From Spartinivicinus marinus (GTDB lineage: Bacteria; Pseudomonadota; Gammaproteobacteria; Pseudomonadales; Zooshikellaceae): DNA of 64,000 nucleotides. Below the pieces are notes generated by a model. The model saw nothing but the letters and a program-made list of their open reading frames with translations, made no database searches and was not told the origin of the DNA. The stretch spans positions 3,740,501 through 3,804,500 of the forward strand of contig NZ_JAPJZK010000001.1 in assembly GCF_026309355.1 (NCBI RefSeq), given 5' to 3'. Shown piece after piece: positions 31,307 through 40,571 of this stretch; the first letter of the stretch is position 1, and every line of letters begins with the position of its first letter. Both the position numbers and the translations under genes were made by a program.

Positions 31307-31850
31307 GCTTTACCGGCTACTGGTTAATTTAATTCGCCCTGGCACGATTCACCAAGTGGACCACCAACGCACACGGGTAAGAGTGCAAATCGATCAATTA
31401 ACCTCTGGCTGGTTACCTTGGTTAACGACAAGAGCCGGTCATGACCAAAGTTGGTGGGCACCGGAAGTGGGTGAACAAGTGATTGTGTTATCACCCAGTG
31501 GTGAGCTAGCCAATGGGTTTGTGTTACCGGCTGTCTATCAAAACAAGCATCCAGCTCCTAGCTATGATCCTGATGAATCGGTGTGGCAATTTAAAAATCA
31601 TGCTCGGTTTAGCTATCACCGAGGTAATGATGAATTAATTATTGAGCTAACCGGTGAAGGCAATACTAAGTTAATTAGCCCTAAAGGTATTCATTTTGTG
31701 GGTGACTTGTTTGTGGATGGAAATATTAAAGCCACCCAAGAAATAACAGACCACACGCGTAGTATGCAAGGCGACCGGGATATTTATAACGGCCATGGTC
31801 ATGATGTGCCAGGGCATGGTACAGCGATACCTACGGGTAACAAGCAATAA
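31278..31850 (+). CDS. Baseplate spike protein, gpV-like
   Basis: A 190-residue protein: RPGTIHQVDHQRTRVRVQIDQLTSGWLPWLTTRAG is the OB-fold typical of P2 gpV; the C-terminal HGHDVPGHGTAIPTG is a spike tip with metal-binding histidines. It pierces the host outer membrane. It starts inside the previous gene. Confidence 0.9.
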   Translation: MTTELFRVNELYRLLVNLIRPGTIHQVDHQRTRVRVQIDQLTSGWLPWLTTRAGHDQSWWAPEVGEQVIVLSPSGELANGFVLPAVYQNKHPAPSYDPDESVWQFKNHARFSYHRGNDELIIELTGEGNTKLISPKGIHFVGDLFVDGNIKATQEITDHTRSMQGDRDIYNGHGHDVPGHGTAIPTGNKQ

Positions 31851-31953
31851 CTCTTAAATCAGAAAATAAATACAATACTGGTTAATTAAACAGTAGTTAT
31901 CGTATAATTTTGTATTAAAGAATTGGATAACAGTTAACCATATAGGAGTATTT

Positions 31954-32514
31954 ATGGGAATTGCTTGTTGGGTGGACGCATGTAGGTTTAATATTCCAAA
32001 AGAAAAACATAGTGAGATATATGACTTGCTTATAAAAAAGCTAAAGAAAGAGTCATATGAATTTAAGGGCTATTCTTTTCCAAGAACATTGCGTGATTTA
32101 TTGGATAGGATAGGCATTGATATATCTGATGATGGTGAACTATATGGCTTTGTTAATGAAGTTAAATTTGGTTCTAGATCAGATACTATTTTTGAAGTAT
32201 TGAATGATATCGCTCCCTATGTAGAAGAAGATAGCTATATCCAAGTTGAAAATGAATTATCAATAGAATACGAAGAAGACCATACTCAAACACATTATGA
32301 TGTGCACACGGTTAAGAATGGCAAACTTGTTGAGAGCGGAAAAATTCTTATTGAGCTTGATAGACGCAATTGGTTCGAGATTACTGAATTCCCTGAAATT
32401 GACCCTGAAGATGAAGAATTGGATTATGGAGTTGGTAAGTTTATTAGAAAGCAAATTTATAATTATTATCTTGGCAAAACAGATAAAAGTATTGTTTTAT
32501 ATAAAAATAATTAG
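31954..32514 (+). CDS. AT-rich hypothetical protein inserted in tail operon
   Basis: A 186-residue acidic protein with no recognised family (MGIACWVDACRF, LRDLLDRIGIDISDDGELYGFV, EEDHTQTHYDVHTVKNGKL). It splits the conserved V-W pair, has its own 100-bp upstream region and AGGAG ribosome-binding site, and is more AT-rich than its neighbours. These traits suggest a late-acquired moron. Acidic character would suit an immunity or inhibitor protein, but nothing else supports that. Confidence 0.65.
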   Translation: MGIACWVDACRFNIPKEKHSEIYDLLIKKLKKESYEFKGYSFPRTLRDLLDRIGIDISDDGELYGFVNEVKFGSRSDTIFEVLNDIAPYVEEDSYIQVENELSIEYEEDHTQTHYDVHTVKNGKLVESGKILIELDRRNWFEITEFPEIDPEDEELDYGVGKFIRKQIYNYYLGKTDKSIVLYKNN

Positions 32515-32528
32515 CAAATATTAAAAGT

Positions 32529-32864
32529 ATGAAAGGCACTCACCGACAAACTGGTAAACCCCTTTCTAACCTCGATCACCTCCGCCAATCCATCACTGAC
32601 ATATTAACCACCCGCATTGGAACCCGACTGATGCGGCGTGATTATGGCAGCCGTTTGCCTGAATTAGTGGACCGCCCCATGAATGGTCAGTGGTTAGTGG
32701 AAATCTACGCGGCGACTGCTGAAGCCTTAATCCGTTGGGAACCACGCATAAAAGTCAACAAGGTTAAGGCTTATCGCGGCGAGCCAGGCGAGTTATTGAT
32801 TGCGTTAGAAGGGATTTATTTACCCGAAGGCAAACCCATTACGTTGGATGGCATCATTATATGA
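32529..32864 (+). CDS. Baseplate protein, gpW/gp25-like
   Basis: A 111-residue protein: LDHLRQSITDILTTRIGTRLMRRDYGSRLPELVDRP is the gp25-like lysozyme-fold baseplate signature (P2 gpW). It overlaps the gpJ gene by 4 bp. Confidence 0.92.
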   Translation: MKGTHRQTGKPLSNLDHLRQSITDILTTRIGTRLMRRDYGSRLPELVDRPMNGQWLVEIYAATAEALIRWEPRIKVNKVKAYRGEPGELLIALEGIYLPEGKPITLDGIII

Positions 32865-33757
32865 GCGAATTTACCGCCATTGATTTATCACAGTTACCTG
32901 CACCAGATGTTATTGAGCAAATCGATTATGAAATGGTCCTAGCATCAATGCTGGATGACCTAAAAAAGCGCGATAGCAGTTTTACGGCGCTGGTCGAATC
33001 TGATCCTGCGATGAAGATTTTAGAGGTCTGTGCTTATCGTGAAATGCTGATTCGACAGCAGTTTAATGAACGGGCTAAAGCCGTCATGCTAGCATATGCA
33101 GTGGGTAATGATTTAGATCATTTAGGCGCTAATTACGGCGTTAAGCGTAAAGTGATTGATTCAGGTGATGATAGCCAAATACCACCAGAACCACCGATTA
33201 TGGAGACTGACGAAGACTTTAGGCGTCGTATTCAATTAGGGCCTGAAGGTTATTCAACCGCTGGCCCAGTGGGTGCCTATTTAGCTCATGCGCATAATGC
33301 CCATGATCAAATTGCGGATGTCTCTGTGTATTCTGATGAGCCTGGCGAGGTGATGATTACTTTTTTGCGGCGACCTTTAGCTAATGAAGCCGATATGGCA
33401 CCGGATGATGAAATAAAACAGGCGTTGTTAACCGCGTTAAATGATGAAGATGTCAGGCCGTTAACCGATCATATTACCGTGCAAGCCGCTGCAATTATCG
33501 ACTATTCCATTGATGCCAAACTGCATGTACAACAAGGGCCGTCTTCTAAAGCCATTATCGATACAGCTACAACAGCACTGAATGAGTATGTCGAGCAGTG
33601 TTATAAACTGGGTAAAACTGTGGCGCTTTCGGGTATTTATGATGCGCTCCATATGGGGGGCGTTACCCGTGTGGAATTGCTGTCACCGACAGCAGATATT
33701 CAAGCCAAAGTCTTTCAAGCACCTAAAGCCAAATCAATTGCTATAAACCTCGCTTAA
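32861..33757 (+). CDS. Baseplate wedge protein, gpJ-like
   Basis: A 298-residue protein. YEMVLASMLDDLKKR, ESDPAMKILEVCAYREMLIRQQFNERAKAVMLAYAVGNDLDHLGANYGV and FRRRIQLGPEGYSTAGPVGAYLAHA are hallmark P2 gpJ segments. Confidence 0.94.
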   Translation: MSEFTAIDLSQLPAPDVIEQIDYEMVLASMLDDLKKRDSSFTALVESDPAMKILEVCAYREMLIRQQFNERAKAVMLAYAVGNDLDHLGANYGVKRKVIDSGDDSQIPPEPPIMETDEDFRRRIQLGPEGYSTAGPVGAYLAHAHNAHDQIADVSVYSDEPGEVMITFLRRPLANEADMAPDDEIKQALLTALNDEDVRPLTDHITVQAAAIIDYSIDAKLHVQQGPSSKAIIDTATTALNEYVEQCYKLGKTVALSGIYDALHMGGVTRVELLSPTADIQAKVFQAPKAKSIAINLA

Positions 33758-33774
33758 ATAATCCATTTTTTCTC

Positions 33775-34386
33775 ATGAGTTTATTACCCAACAATGCAAG
33801 CCCTTTAGAGGAAGGATTGGCTGATAGCACTGGTCGTATGAGTGACATACCCGCTTATCCTAATCACGTCTGGAATCCTGATACTTGCCCAGCGAATTGT
33901 TTGCCCTGGTTGGCTTGGGCCTTATCGGTGGATGTATGGAATCCAGATTGGCCTGAGTATGTTAAACGACAAACCATTGCGAATAGTGTGGCGGTGCATC
34001 GGATTAAAGGCACAAGAGGTGCGCTTAAAAAAGCACTAGACGCATTACATGTGCAAACCGAAATTAAAGAGTGGTTTGAATACAATGGCAAGCCCTTTAC
34101 TTTTCAGGTTACTGCCTATGCCAATGATAATTTAAATACATCAGGTGATATTTTAAATAAAGAATTAATTGAGCAAATCCAAGAAACTATTCAACGTACT
34201 AAAAATGTACGCAGCCATTTTAGTTTTCAGCTGGGTGCCAAATTTAATACAGGCATTACAGCAAGTTGTGTTACTCGAAATATCAATAGCATCAGAGTCA
34301 CCAGTGTTGGTCGCATTGAGCAGCAAAACACGCTGGGTATTTGTGCGACGGCTGTAGTCCGTCCACTGACAATTATTCGTGTATAG
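33775..34386 (+). CDS. Tail protein I-like
   Basis: A 203-residue protein with CPANCLPWLAWALSVDVWNPDWPE and VHRIKGTRGALKKALDAL, characteristic of P2 gpI. It links baseplate and fibre. Confidence 0.92.
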   Translation: MSLLPNNASPLEEGLADSTGRMSDIPAYPNHVWNPDTCPANCLPWLAWALSVDVWNPDWPEYVKRQTIANSVAVHRIKGTRGALKKALDALHVQTEIKEWFEYNGKPFTFQVTAYANDNLNTSGDILNKELIEQIQETIQRTKNVRSHFSFQLGAKFNTGITASCVTRNINSIRVTSVGRIEQQNTLGICATAVVRPLTIIRV

Positions 34387-34394
34387 GAATAACC

Positions 34395-34925
34395 ATGCAA
34401 ATTAATCCTATTATTACCGATGCAGGATTGCAGGCGGTATTTAATGCCAGTAATGATGGTTTACAAGCCACCATTGCTGAAATTGCGCTGGGTGATGGTC
34501 GTTACCTGCCTAACGCGAAACAGACTCAATTAAAAAGTGAGCAACTCAGGTTGCCTATTTCAAAAAGTGAACGTGCCGGTAAAACACATATCATTTTAAG
34601 CGCCATAGCCGATGGTGAGTCAGAGTTTTGGATTAGAGAGTTTGGCATATTTTTAGAGGATGGCACTTTATTAGCGGTTTGGTCATCATTAGAGAAAGCC
34701 TTGCAGTATAAGGCTGCAAGCGCGCCTTGTTTTTTCTCGACTGACTTCATACTCAGTGGCATGCCTGCCGACGCCATTACCGTCAATGACCAAGGGGCGG
34801 ATATTGCCATTGCCTTATTTTTAGAGCAGTTCGCTATGTTAAGTCAGGCGCAAATTGACCAAATGCGTCGCCACCTGGAATTGTTATTTTCATTTAATCA
34901 ATACGAAAAAACAGCGAGGAAATGA
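34395..34925 (+). CDS. Tail-collar fibre protein, gpH N-terminal-like
   Basis: A 176-residue protein: PIITDAGLQAVFNASNDGLQATIAEIALGDGRYLP and FWIREFGIFLEDGTLLAVWS match the N-terminal (DUF3751) part of P2 gpH. The rest of gpH is absent; receptor binding probably lies in the next gene. ATG 34395 is preferred to an upstream start inside the gpI gene. Confidence 0.85.
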   Translation: MQINPIITDAGLQAVFNASNDGLQATIAEIALGDGRYLPNAKQTQLKSEQLRLPISKSERAGKTHIILSAIADGESEFWIREFGIFLEDGTLLAVWSSLEKALQYKAASAPCFFSTDFILSGMPADAITVNDQGADIAIALFLEQFAMLSQAQIDQMRRHLELLFSFNQYEKTARK

Positions 34926-35695
34926 TGACTATCGAACAACGGTTAGCAGATGCGGTACAGGCCAGTAATCAATTAACAGAAGTAGTACAAAATAAAATCA
35001 ATGATATTAATCAGCAACTGAAAGCCGCTGAAGATCGTTTTAATGCTTTTATGTTAGAGGCCCATAAGGAAAGCCCCTTTTACCGACAATCCAAAAATCA
35101 GTTTGGAAATTTAGTGGATAAGATGTTAGATGGATTTGATAAAAGCGAAGCATTTTCTATTGAAGTCTCATTATATCGAGAAATTAAAACTGGTATAGAT
35201 TGGGAGCAGCGAGATAGCGAAGAAAAAGAAATTCTGACGTGTATGGGGCTTAAAGGGCATAAGTATTTACAGCCGACCATTCGTGTACTGAGACTGAAGT
35301 GGAGCGGTTATGATCGAGATACACATAATGCCTACTCTATTTACCCCACAGTTCCTGCCAACCGTTCAGTACCACTCACTGTAGGCTGCTATGCAAAATT
35401 AATCTCTGGTGATATTCGTTATACCTGGCTTAACGGTGTTAATCATGAATGGGGGGTATGCGGTGCAAACTATGAAAGCCAGCCTGGCTCATATTTTCAT
35501 GCTCACCCTTATGTGTATTCTCCGGCAGGTGAAGTGTTATTTTTCTGGCCTGCGATTGTGACGGGTTATGTGCCCATTGATAGGGATAAGCCGCTATGGG
35601 GCTATTATCCTTCAATGCACGGCGAAAATCCTTTTGATACAGACCCTTTGCCTGACCTTGATCGTGAGAGCCGGCGCTCAATCGAACGATCATAG
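34922..35695 (+). CDS. Putative distal tail fibre protein
   Basis: A 257-residue protein. Residues 1-45 are a likely coiled coil (VVQNKINDINQQLKAAEDRF). The remainder is rich in aromatic residues, with VFFWPAIVTGYV-like beta segments, suiting a receptor-binding tip. It takes the place of P2 gpG/fibre genes and overlaps the collar protein by 4 bp. Family is not recognised. Confidence 0.65.
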   Translation: MMTIEQRLADAVQASNQLTEVVQNKINDINQQLKAAEDRFNAFMLEAHKESPFYRQSKNQFGNLVDKMLDGFDKSEAFSIEVSLYREIKTGIDWEQRDSEEKEILTCMGLKGHKYLQPTIRVLRLKWSGYDRDTHNAYSIYPTVPANRSVPLTVGCYAKLISGDIRYTWLNGVNHEWGVCGANYESQPGSYFHAHPYVYSPAGEVLFFWPAIVTGYVPIDRDKPLWGYYPSMHGENPFDTDPLPDLDRESRRSIERS

Positions 35696-35739
35696 TTAGC
35701 ACTTTACTCCCCTATAAATTAATTCAAAAAGGAACCCTT

Positions 35740-36939
35740 ATGCCTGAAGAATTTCTCCATGGCGTCGAGGTCGTTGAAATTGACAGTGGCCCACGCCCGA
35801 TCCGTACCGTCAAAAGCAGTGTCATTGGTTTAGTGGGGACAGCACCCGAAGCTGACGAGAAAGTGTTTCCCTATGATACGCCGGTGTTAATGGCCGGCAG
35901 TTTAAAAAAAGCGGAAAAGCTGGGTAAGCAAGGCACACTGCCAGCTGCATTACAAGGTATTTTTAACCAGATTGGGGCAATGGTCGTTGTCATTCGGGTT
36001 AACGATAAACCGCCTGCAGCTCCTGAAACAACAGATAATGAAAATACTGCACTGAGTGCCATTATTGGTCAGGAAGGCGAGCCTAATACCGGTATTTATG
36101 CACTGCTTGATGCGAAAAGTACCGTACATGTTGAACCACGTATTTTAATTGCACCAGAGTTTTCACATATCAAAGCCGCAGCTGATGCCTTGATCATAGG
36201 CGCTGAGCGATTAGGTGGAGTGGCTATCATTGATGGTCCAAATACAACCGGTGAAGAGGCCGTTAACTACCGTAAAACATTTGGTAAACGTTATGCCTAC
36301 CTAGTCGATCCTTGGGTTAAAGTCTGGAATAGCGATGCAAATGAAGGTAAAGGCGGCATTGTCATTGAACCACCTTCATCCAGAGTCGCGGGACTCATGG
36401 CTAAAATTGATAACGACAACGGGTTTTGGCATTCACCCTCGAATAAATTAATGAACGGCGTGCTAGGTACCGCAAGACCGATTGATTTTAAACTGGGTGA
36501 TAAAAACTGCCGAGCCAATTACTTAAATAGCCATGATGTCACTACCATTATTCAAGAAAATGGTTATAGGCTCTGGGGCAACCGTACCTGTAGTAGTGAT
36601 CCTAAATGGACATTTATTAACGTGGTACGTACAGCCGCAATTATTTATGACTCACTGCAGCGCGCTCACATGTGGGCCGTTGACAGAAATATCACTAAAA
36701 ACTACATCGCTGATGTAACAGAAGGTGTGAATAATTATCTGCGCCGATTAAAAAATATCGGTGCTATTTTAGGCGGCACTTGCTGGGCTGATCCAGACTT
36801 AAATACCCCAGACGCCTTAGCGGATGGCAAGGTGTATTTTAACTTTGATTTTACCCCGCCCACCCCAGCTGAACATATCACCTTTAATGCCACGTTAACC
36901 GACGATTATTTTAAGGAGGTACTCAGTGCACGCCAATAA
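35740..36939 (+). CDS. Tail sheath protein, gpFI-like
   Basis: A 399-residue contractile sheath protein: FLHGVEVVEIDSGPRPIRTVKSSVIGLVGTAP at the start, KGGIVIEPPSSRVAGLMAKID and a C-terminal IYDSLQRAHMWAVDRNITK. Proves the tail is contractile. Confidence 0.95.
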   Translation: MPEEFLHGVEVVEIDSGPRPIRTVKSSVIGLVGTAPEADEKVFPYDTPVLMAGSLKKAEKLGKQGTLPAALQGIFNQIGAMVVVIRVNDKPPAAPETTDNENTALSAIIGQEGEPNTGIYALLDAKSTVHVEPRILIAPEFSHIKAAADALIIGAERLGGVAIIDGPNTTGEEAVNYRKTFGKRYAYLVDPWVKVWNSDANEGKGGIVIEPPSSRVAGLMAKIDNDNGFWHSPSNKLMNGVLGTARPIDFKLGDKNCRANYLNSHDVTTIIQENGYRLWGNRTCSSDPKWTFINVVRTAAIIYDSLQRAHMWAVDRNITKNYIADVTEGVNNYLRRLKNIGAILGGTCWADPDLNTPDALADGKVYFNFDFTPPTPAEHITFNATLTDDYFKEVLSARQ

Positions 36940-37429
36940 TGTCACTTATGCCACCCTGTTTATTGATGGGGTAAGCCAGGCAGGACGAGTGCAGTCTATT
37001 ACACTACCCAAACTCACGGTTAAAACCGAAGAGTTTAGAGGTGGTGGCATGGATGGCGTGACCCACCTGGATATGGGGATGGAAGCCATGGAGCTGAGCT
37101 TTACCATTGATGACTGTAATATCAATGTACTGAAAGAGTTTGGTTTCCAGCAAGGTAAGCAAGTGCCGTTTAATATCAAAGGCGTATTGCGCAACCCTGG
37201 TCAGGGCGATCAAGGAATTGATGCGGTTTGCCGTGGTCTAGTCAGTGAAATAGATTTTGGTGAATGGAAACAAGCCGAGCTATCCAGCTTAACGACCACG
37301 GTCAAACTGGATTACTACAAACTCACCATCAATAACAAACTCATTTACGAGATCGATGTGGTTAACCATGTGCGCAAAATAGAAGGCACTGATCACATGC
37401 AAAGCGTCCGTGAATTTTTAGGCTTATAA
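36926..37429 (+). CDS. Major tail tube protein, gpFII-like
   Basis: A 167-residue tube protein: VQSITLPKLTVKTEEFRGGGMDG and LTTTVKLDYYKLTINNKLIYEIDVVNHVRKIEG are conserved in P2 gpFII. Overlaps the sheath gene by 14 bp. Confidence 0.94.
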   Translation: MHANNVTYATLFIDGVSQAGRVQSITLPKLTVKTEEFRGGGMDGVTHLDMGMEAMELSFTIDDCNINVLKEFGFQQGKQVPFNIKGVLRNPGQGDQGIDAVCRGLVSEIDFGEWKQAELSSLTTTVKLDYYKLTINNKLIYEIDVVNHVRKIEGTDHMQSVREFLGL

Positions 37430-37463
37430 ACTCTAAACCAACATACAACACAATAGGTACATC

Positions 37464-37721
37464 ATGAGCGAATTAATTACCTTAAACTATCCTATAGAAC
37501 GTAATGGTGAAGTCATTAACGAAGTCACTTTACGTCGCCCTAAAGCCAAAGATTTAAAAAATATGGAAAAACGGGGTGGTGGGGAAATTACCCAAAGTAT
37601 TCATATGGTGGCTGATTTAACCAGCTTGGATATTGCTACTGTAGAAGAATTAGATGGAGAAGACTTTCAGTTAATCAGTAAAAAGGTGGAAGGTTTTTTA
37701 GGCTTGACTGGCGATCAGTAA
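37464..37721 (+). CDS. Tail assembly chaperone gpE-like
   Basis: An 85-residue protein with TLRRPKAKDLKNMEKRGGGEITQSIHMVADLT, the TAC_7/gpE signature. It is the short product of a frameshift pair; the longer product is described at 37464-37837. Confidence 0.9.
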   Translation: MSELITLNYPIERNGEVINEVTLRRPKAKDLKNMEKRGGGEITQSIHMVADLTSLDIATVEELDGEDFQLISKKVEGFLGLTGDQ

Positions 37722-37837
37722 AGCAAATTTGCTTAACCTTATCCTACTACCTGCGAGGCACCCCACTGTCAGAGCTGTTAGACATGGACCTCGAAGACCT
37801 CCTTGATTGGTACAAATCCCTTCCTAAGCAACAATAA
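37464..37837 (+). CDS. gpE-E' frameshift fusion
   Basis: The slippery heptamer T TTT TTA lies at 37694-37700, in correct phase with the gpE frame. A -1 shift there joins 79 residues of gpE to 45 residues read in the -1 frame to the stop at 37835-37837, ending DMDLEDLLDWYKSLPKQQ, a P2 gpE'-type tail. The product is about 124 residues. P2-type phages use the same strategy to make the tape-measure chaperone. Confidence 0.85.
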
Positions 37838-37839
37838 TC

Positions 37840-39969
37840 ATGGCTAATAAACTCAATATTGCCATTGGCGCTTATATTGATAAGTCACTGGCGAAAAGCT
37901 TTAAAAAAACTGAATCTGTTGCCAGTAAATTAGGCAAAGCTTACCGAGAGACTAATAAAAAACTGGCTGCTGTACGACAGGTGGATCAGTATCGCCAACG
38001 ACTAGCCAGACTACGCAGACAGCAACAACAAGCGGGTGGCAGCAGCGAACGGTTAGCCGAATCTATTCGACGGGCAGAAGCAAATCTGACTCGCGCCTCC
38101 CGTGCTGCCAGACGCTATGGAGTAGATATTAATAACACCGCTCAAGCACAACGACGGTTGCAGCGTACAGCTCGTTTTCAAGGACTTCAGCAAGCGGGCA
38201 TGCAACGACTTGGACAGTTAAAAACCGCCGGTAAATGGGCTGCAGGTGGGTTAGCCGGGGCAGCGGGTGGTTTGTTGGCGATGGTGAAATCCACGGCTGA
38301 TCGAGGAGACCCCATTGCCAAGCATGCGGCTAAACTGGGGTTTAGTGTTGAAGGGCTCCAAGAATATCAGTATGCGGCTGAGCGCTCCGGAGTATCTACC
38401 GCGCAATTTAATACGGCTTCCCAACGGATGGTACGACGGGTATCGGAAGCGGCTGCTGGGATTGGTAAAACGGGTAAAGCACTCAAAGAATTAGGGTTGG
38501 ATGCTAAGTGGCTAAACTCGCTGAAACCTGAACAGCAGTTTGAGCATATCTCGGAAGCGATGAAGCATATCCCCAATAAAGCCGATCGTGTGCGACTGGC
38601 GATGAAGCTATTCGATACGGAAGGCGTTGGGCTGGTCAATATGCTGAATGGCGGAAAAGCCGGCCTTGAGGCGTTAAGAAAAGACGCCAGGGCCACCGGT
38701 AATATAATTTCAAAAGAAGATGCCAAAAATGCAGAGGATTTTCAGGACGCCTTTTTAGACTTTAAACAAATCATTGGCAGTGTCAGTAAATCAGTGGGTG
38801 CCAAGTTTATGCCCTTGGTGACCAAGCTCATGATTAAGTTTAAAACTTTCCATGAAAAATACGGCGCTCGCTTTAATCAAGTGTTAATCCAGGTAGCTGA
38901 TTCATTAGTGAGTGTGGGTCGGTTTATGTGGAATCTGGGCAAAACCGTCGTTACTGTGGCTAGTAAAGTAAGCCATTTTATTGAGGAAGCCATTGGTTGG
39001 AAAAATATTGTGGCTGTTGTGGGTGCATTAGTTGGTGTGAAATTAGTCGGTGCCGTATTGGCAGCTGGGTCTGCATTAATAGCATTTATTCCAGCGATAA
39101 AAGCGGTTGGATTAGCCATGATGGCCAATCCCATTGGCCTAATCATTAAAATCATTGCGATTGGTGCGACATTAATTATTACCCACTGGAGTACTGTATC
39201 CACATTTTTAGGTGATACATTTGATACTGTTGCTAATGCTTGTAGTTCAGCATTTGAAACCATTAAACACTACTTTTTCAATTTTACACCACTAGGTTTG
39301 CTGATATCTAATTGGGAACCAATCACAGACTACTTTGGTAACTTATGGGAGAGAGTCAAAGCAATATTCGGTGTAGCCTGGGAGGCTATTAAAAACTACT
39401 TCTTTACTAGTACACCTCTTGGTTTATTAATCGCTAACTGGGACCAGATCAAAGACTATTTTAGTAATCTCTGGGATTCTGTGCTTAATGCATTTAGCTC
39501 AGGGGTAAATAACATTAAAACTAGGCTTTCTAGTTTTTCAGCTAAAAAGCTATTCATGAAGGTCTGGCAACCAGCGATTGATTGGCTCCGTAGTAAATTC
39601 CAGTGGATTAATAAAGCCATTGAGAAGCTAAAAGGTATTAAACGTTGGTTTACTGGCGATGATGAGGAAGAAAAGAAAACAGTTGCCGGAAAAATTAACC
39701 AGCGAACGCAGCAACGCAGAGCCCAGATACAAGAGACACAAGCCGTTAATGCTAAGCAAATAGAAAAGCGGCTACAGCAAATCAACCAGCAAAAGAATAT
39801 GAATGTCACCACCCACCTAAACGCACCAATTACCATCAATGCAGCCCCTGGTATGTCGGCAGAAGAAGTTACACAGCAAGTGAAGGATGCTTTAGAAGAG
39901 CGTGAGCAGGAAGCTGAAGCCAGACAGCGAGGCGCGCTTTATGATATGGATATGGCGGCTGCTCTATGA
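37840..39969 (+). CDS. Tail tape measure protein, gpT-like
   Basis: A 709-residue protein. Its N-terminus is coiled coil and Arg-rich; hydrophobic segments around residues 385-450 (IVAVVGALVGVKLVGAVLAAGSALIAFIPAI) could insert in the membrane. The FNFTPLGLLISNWEPITDYFGNLW repeat recurs around residues 480-560. The C-terminus is helical and charged. It sets tail length and is far shorter than in long-tailed phages. Confidence 0.92.
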   Translation: MANKLNIAIGAYIDKSLAKSFKKTESVASKLGKAYRETNKKLAAVRQVDQYRQRLARLRRQQQQAGGSSERLAESIRRAEANLTRASRAARRYGVDINNTAQAQRRLQRTARFQGLQQAGMQRLGQLKTAGKWAAGGLAGAAGGLLAMVKSTADRGDPIAKHAAKLGFSVEGLQEYQYAAERSGVSTAQFNTASQRMVRRVSEAAAGIGKTGKALKELGLDAKWLNSLKPEQQFEHISEAMKHIPNKADRVRLAMKLFDTEGVGLVNMLNGGKAGLEALRKDARATGNIISKEDAKNAEDFQDAFLDFKQIIGSVSKSVGAKFMPLVTKLMIKFKTFHEKYGARFNQVLIQVADSLVSVGRFMWNLGKTVVTVASKVSHFIEEAIGWKNIVAVVGALVGVKLVGAVLAAGSALIAFIPAIKAVGLAMMANPIGLIIKIIAIGATLIITHWSTVSTFLGDTFDTVANACSSAFETIKHYFFNFTPLGLLISNWEPITDYFGNLWERVKAIFGVAWEAIKNYFFTSTPLGLLIANWDQIKDYFSNLWDSVLNAFSSGVNNIKTRLSSFSAKKLFMKVWQPAIDWLRSKFQWINKAIEKLKGIKRWFTGDDEEEKKTVAGKINQRTQQRRAQIQETQAVNAKQIEKRLQQINQQKNMNVTTHLNAPITINAAPGMSAEEVTQQVKDALEEREQEAEARQRGALYDMDMAAAL

Positions 39970-40373
39970 GTTATACACTACTCAAGCTGGGTGATTTTAT
40001 ATTCTCGATTAAGACTGCCAGCTATCAAAAGCTTCGTCAACAATGGCAGTTTACATGGGCCAGCCAGCCTATTATTGGGGGTTATCCTCAGCAGCAGTAT
40101 ACCGGGGAAACCGTTCGAACGATGGCTTTAAGTGGCACCATGTACCCTGGCCAATATGGCAGTCGTGATAGCCTACTTCATATGGTTGAGCTGGCGGGTA
40201 CAGGTGCGCCCTTTATTTTGGTAGCGGGTACTGGCGAAATACTCGGCTATTGGTGTATCACCCAAGTGAGTGAAAGTGGCACCTACCCAGATAAGGAAGG
40301 CGTTTGCCGTAAGATTGAATTCAGCGTGAGCATAACCTACTATGGCGACAGTATACCGAACAAAGGACGGTGA
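39966..40373 (+). CDS. Tail protein U-like
   Basis: A 135-residue protein with RQQWQFTWASQPIIGGYPQQQYTGETVRTMALSGTMYPG, the gpU signature (tail terminator of P2-type tails). Overlaps the tape-measure gene by 4 bp. Confidence 0.92.
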   Translation: MSYTLLKLGDFIFSIKTASYQKLRQQWQFTWASQPIIGGYPQQQYTGETVRTMALSGTMYPGQYGSRDSLLHMVELAGTGAPFILVAGTGEILGYWCITQVSESGTYPDKEGVCRKIEFSVSITYYGDSIPNKGR

Positions 40374-40545
40374 TACCCTGGACTGGATTTGTAAGCAGTA
40401 TTATGGTGAAGAAAGTTTTGTGCTGCAGGTGTTAGATGCTAATCCAGGGTTAGTAGAAAAGGGGCCTGTTTTAGCAGCAGGAATTAATATTTTATTGCCA
40501 GCGCTAACCCCTCAAAATCAGACTGCAGAAACCCTTTGGTCTTAA
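40342..40545 (+). CDS. Tail protein X-like, LysM-type
   Basis: A 67-residue protein: TKDGDTLDWICKQYYGEESFVLQVLDANPGL is the gpX/LysM-like fold. Starts inside the gpU gene. Confidence 0.92.
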   Translation: MATVYRTKDGDTLDWICKQYYGEESFVLQVLDANPGLVEKGPVLAAGINILLPALTPQNQTAETLWS

Positions 40546-40571
40546 CTTTCCATTCTTATAAGTCATAAACC

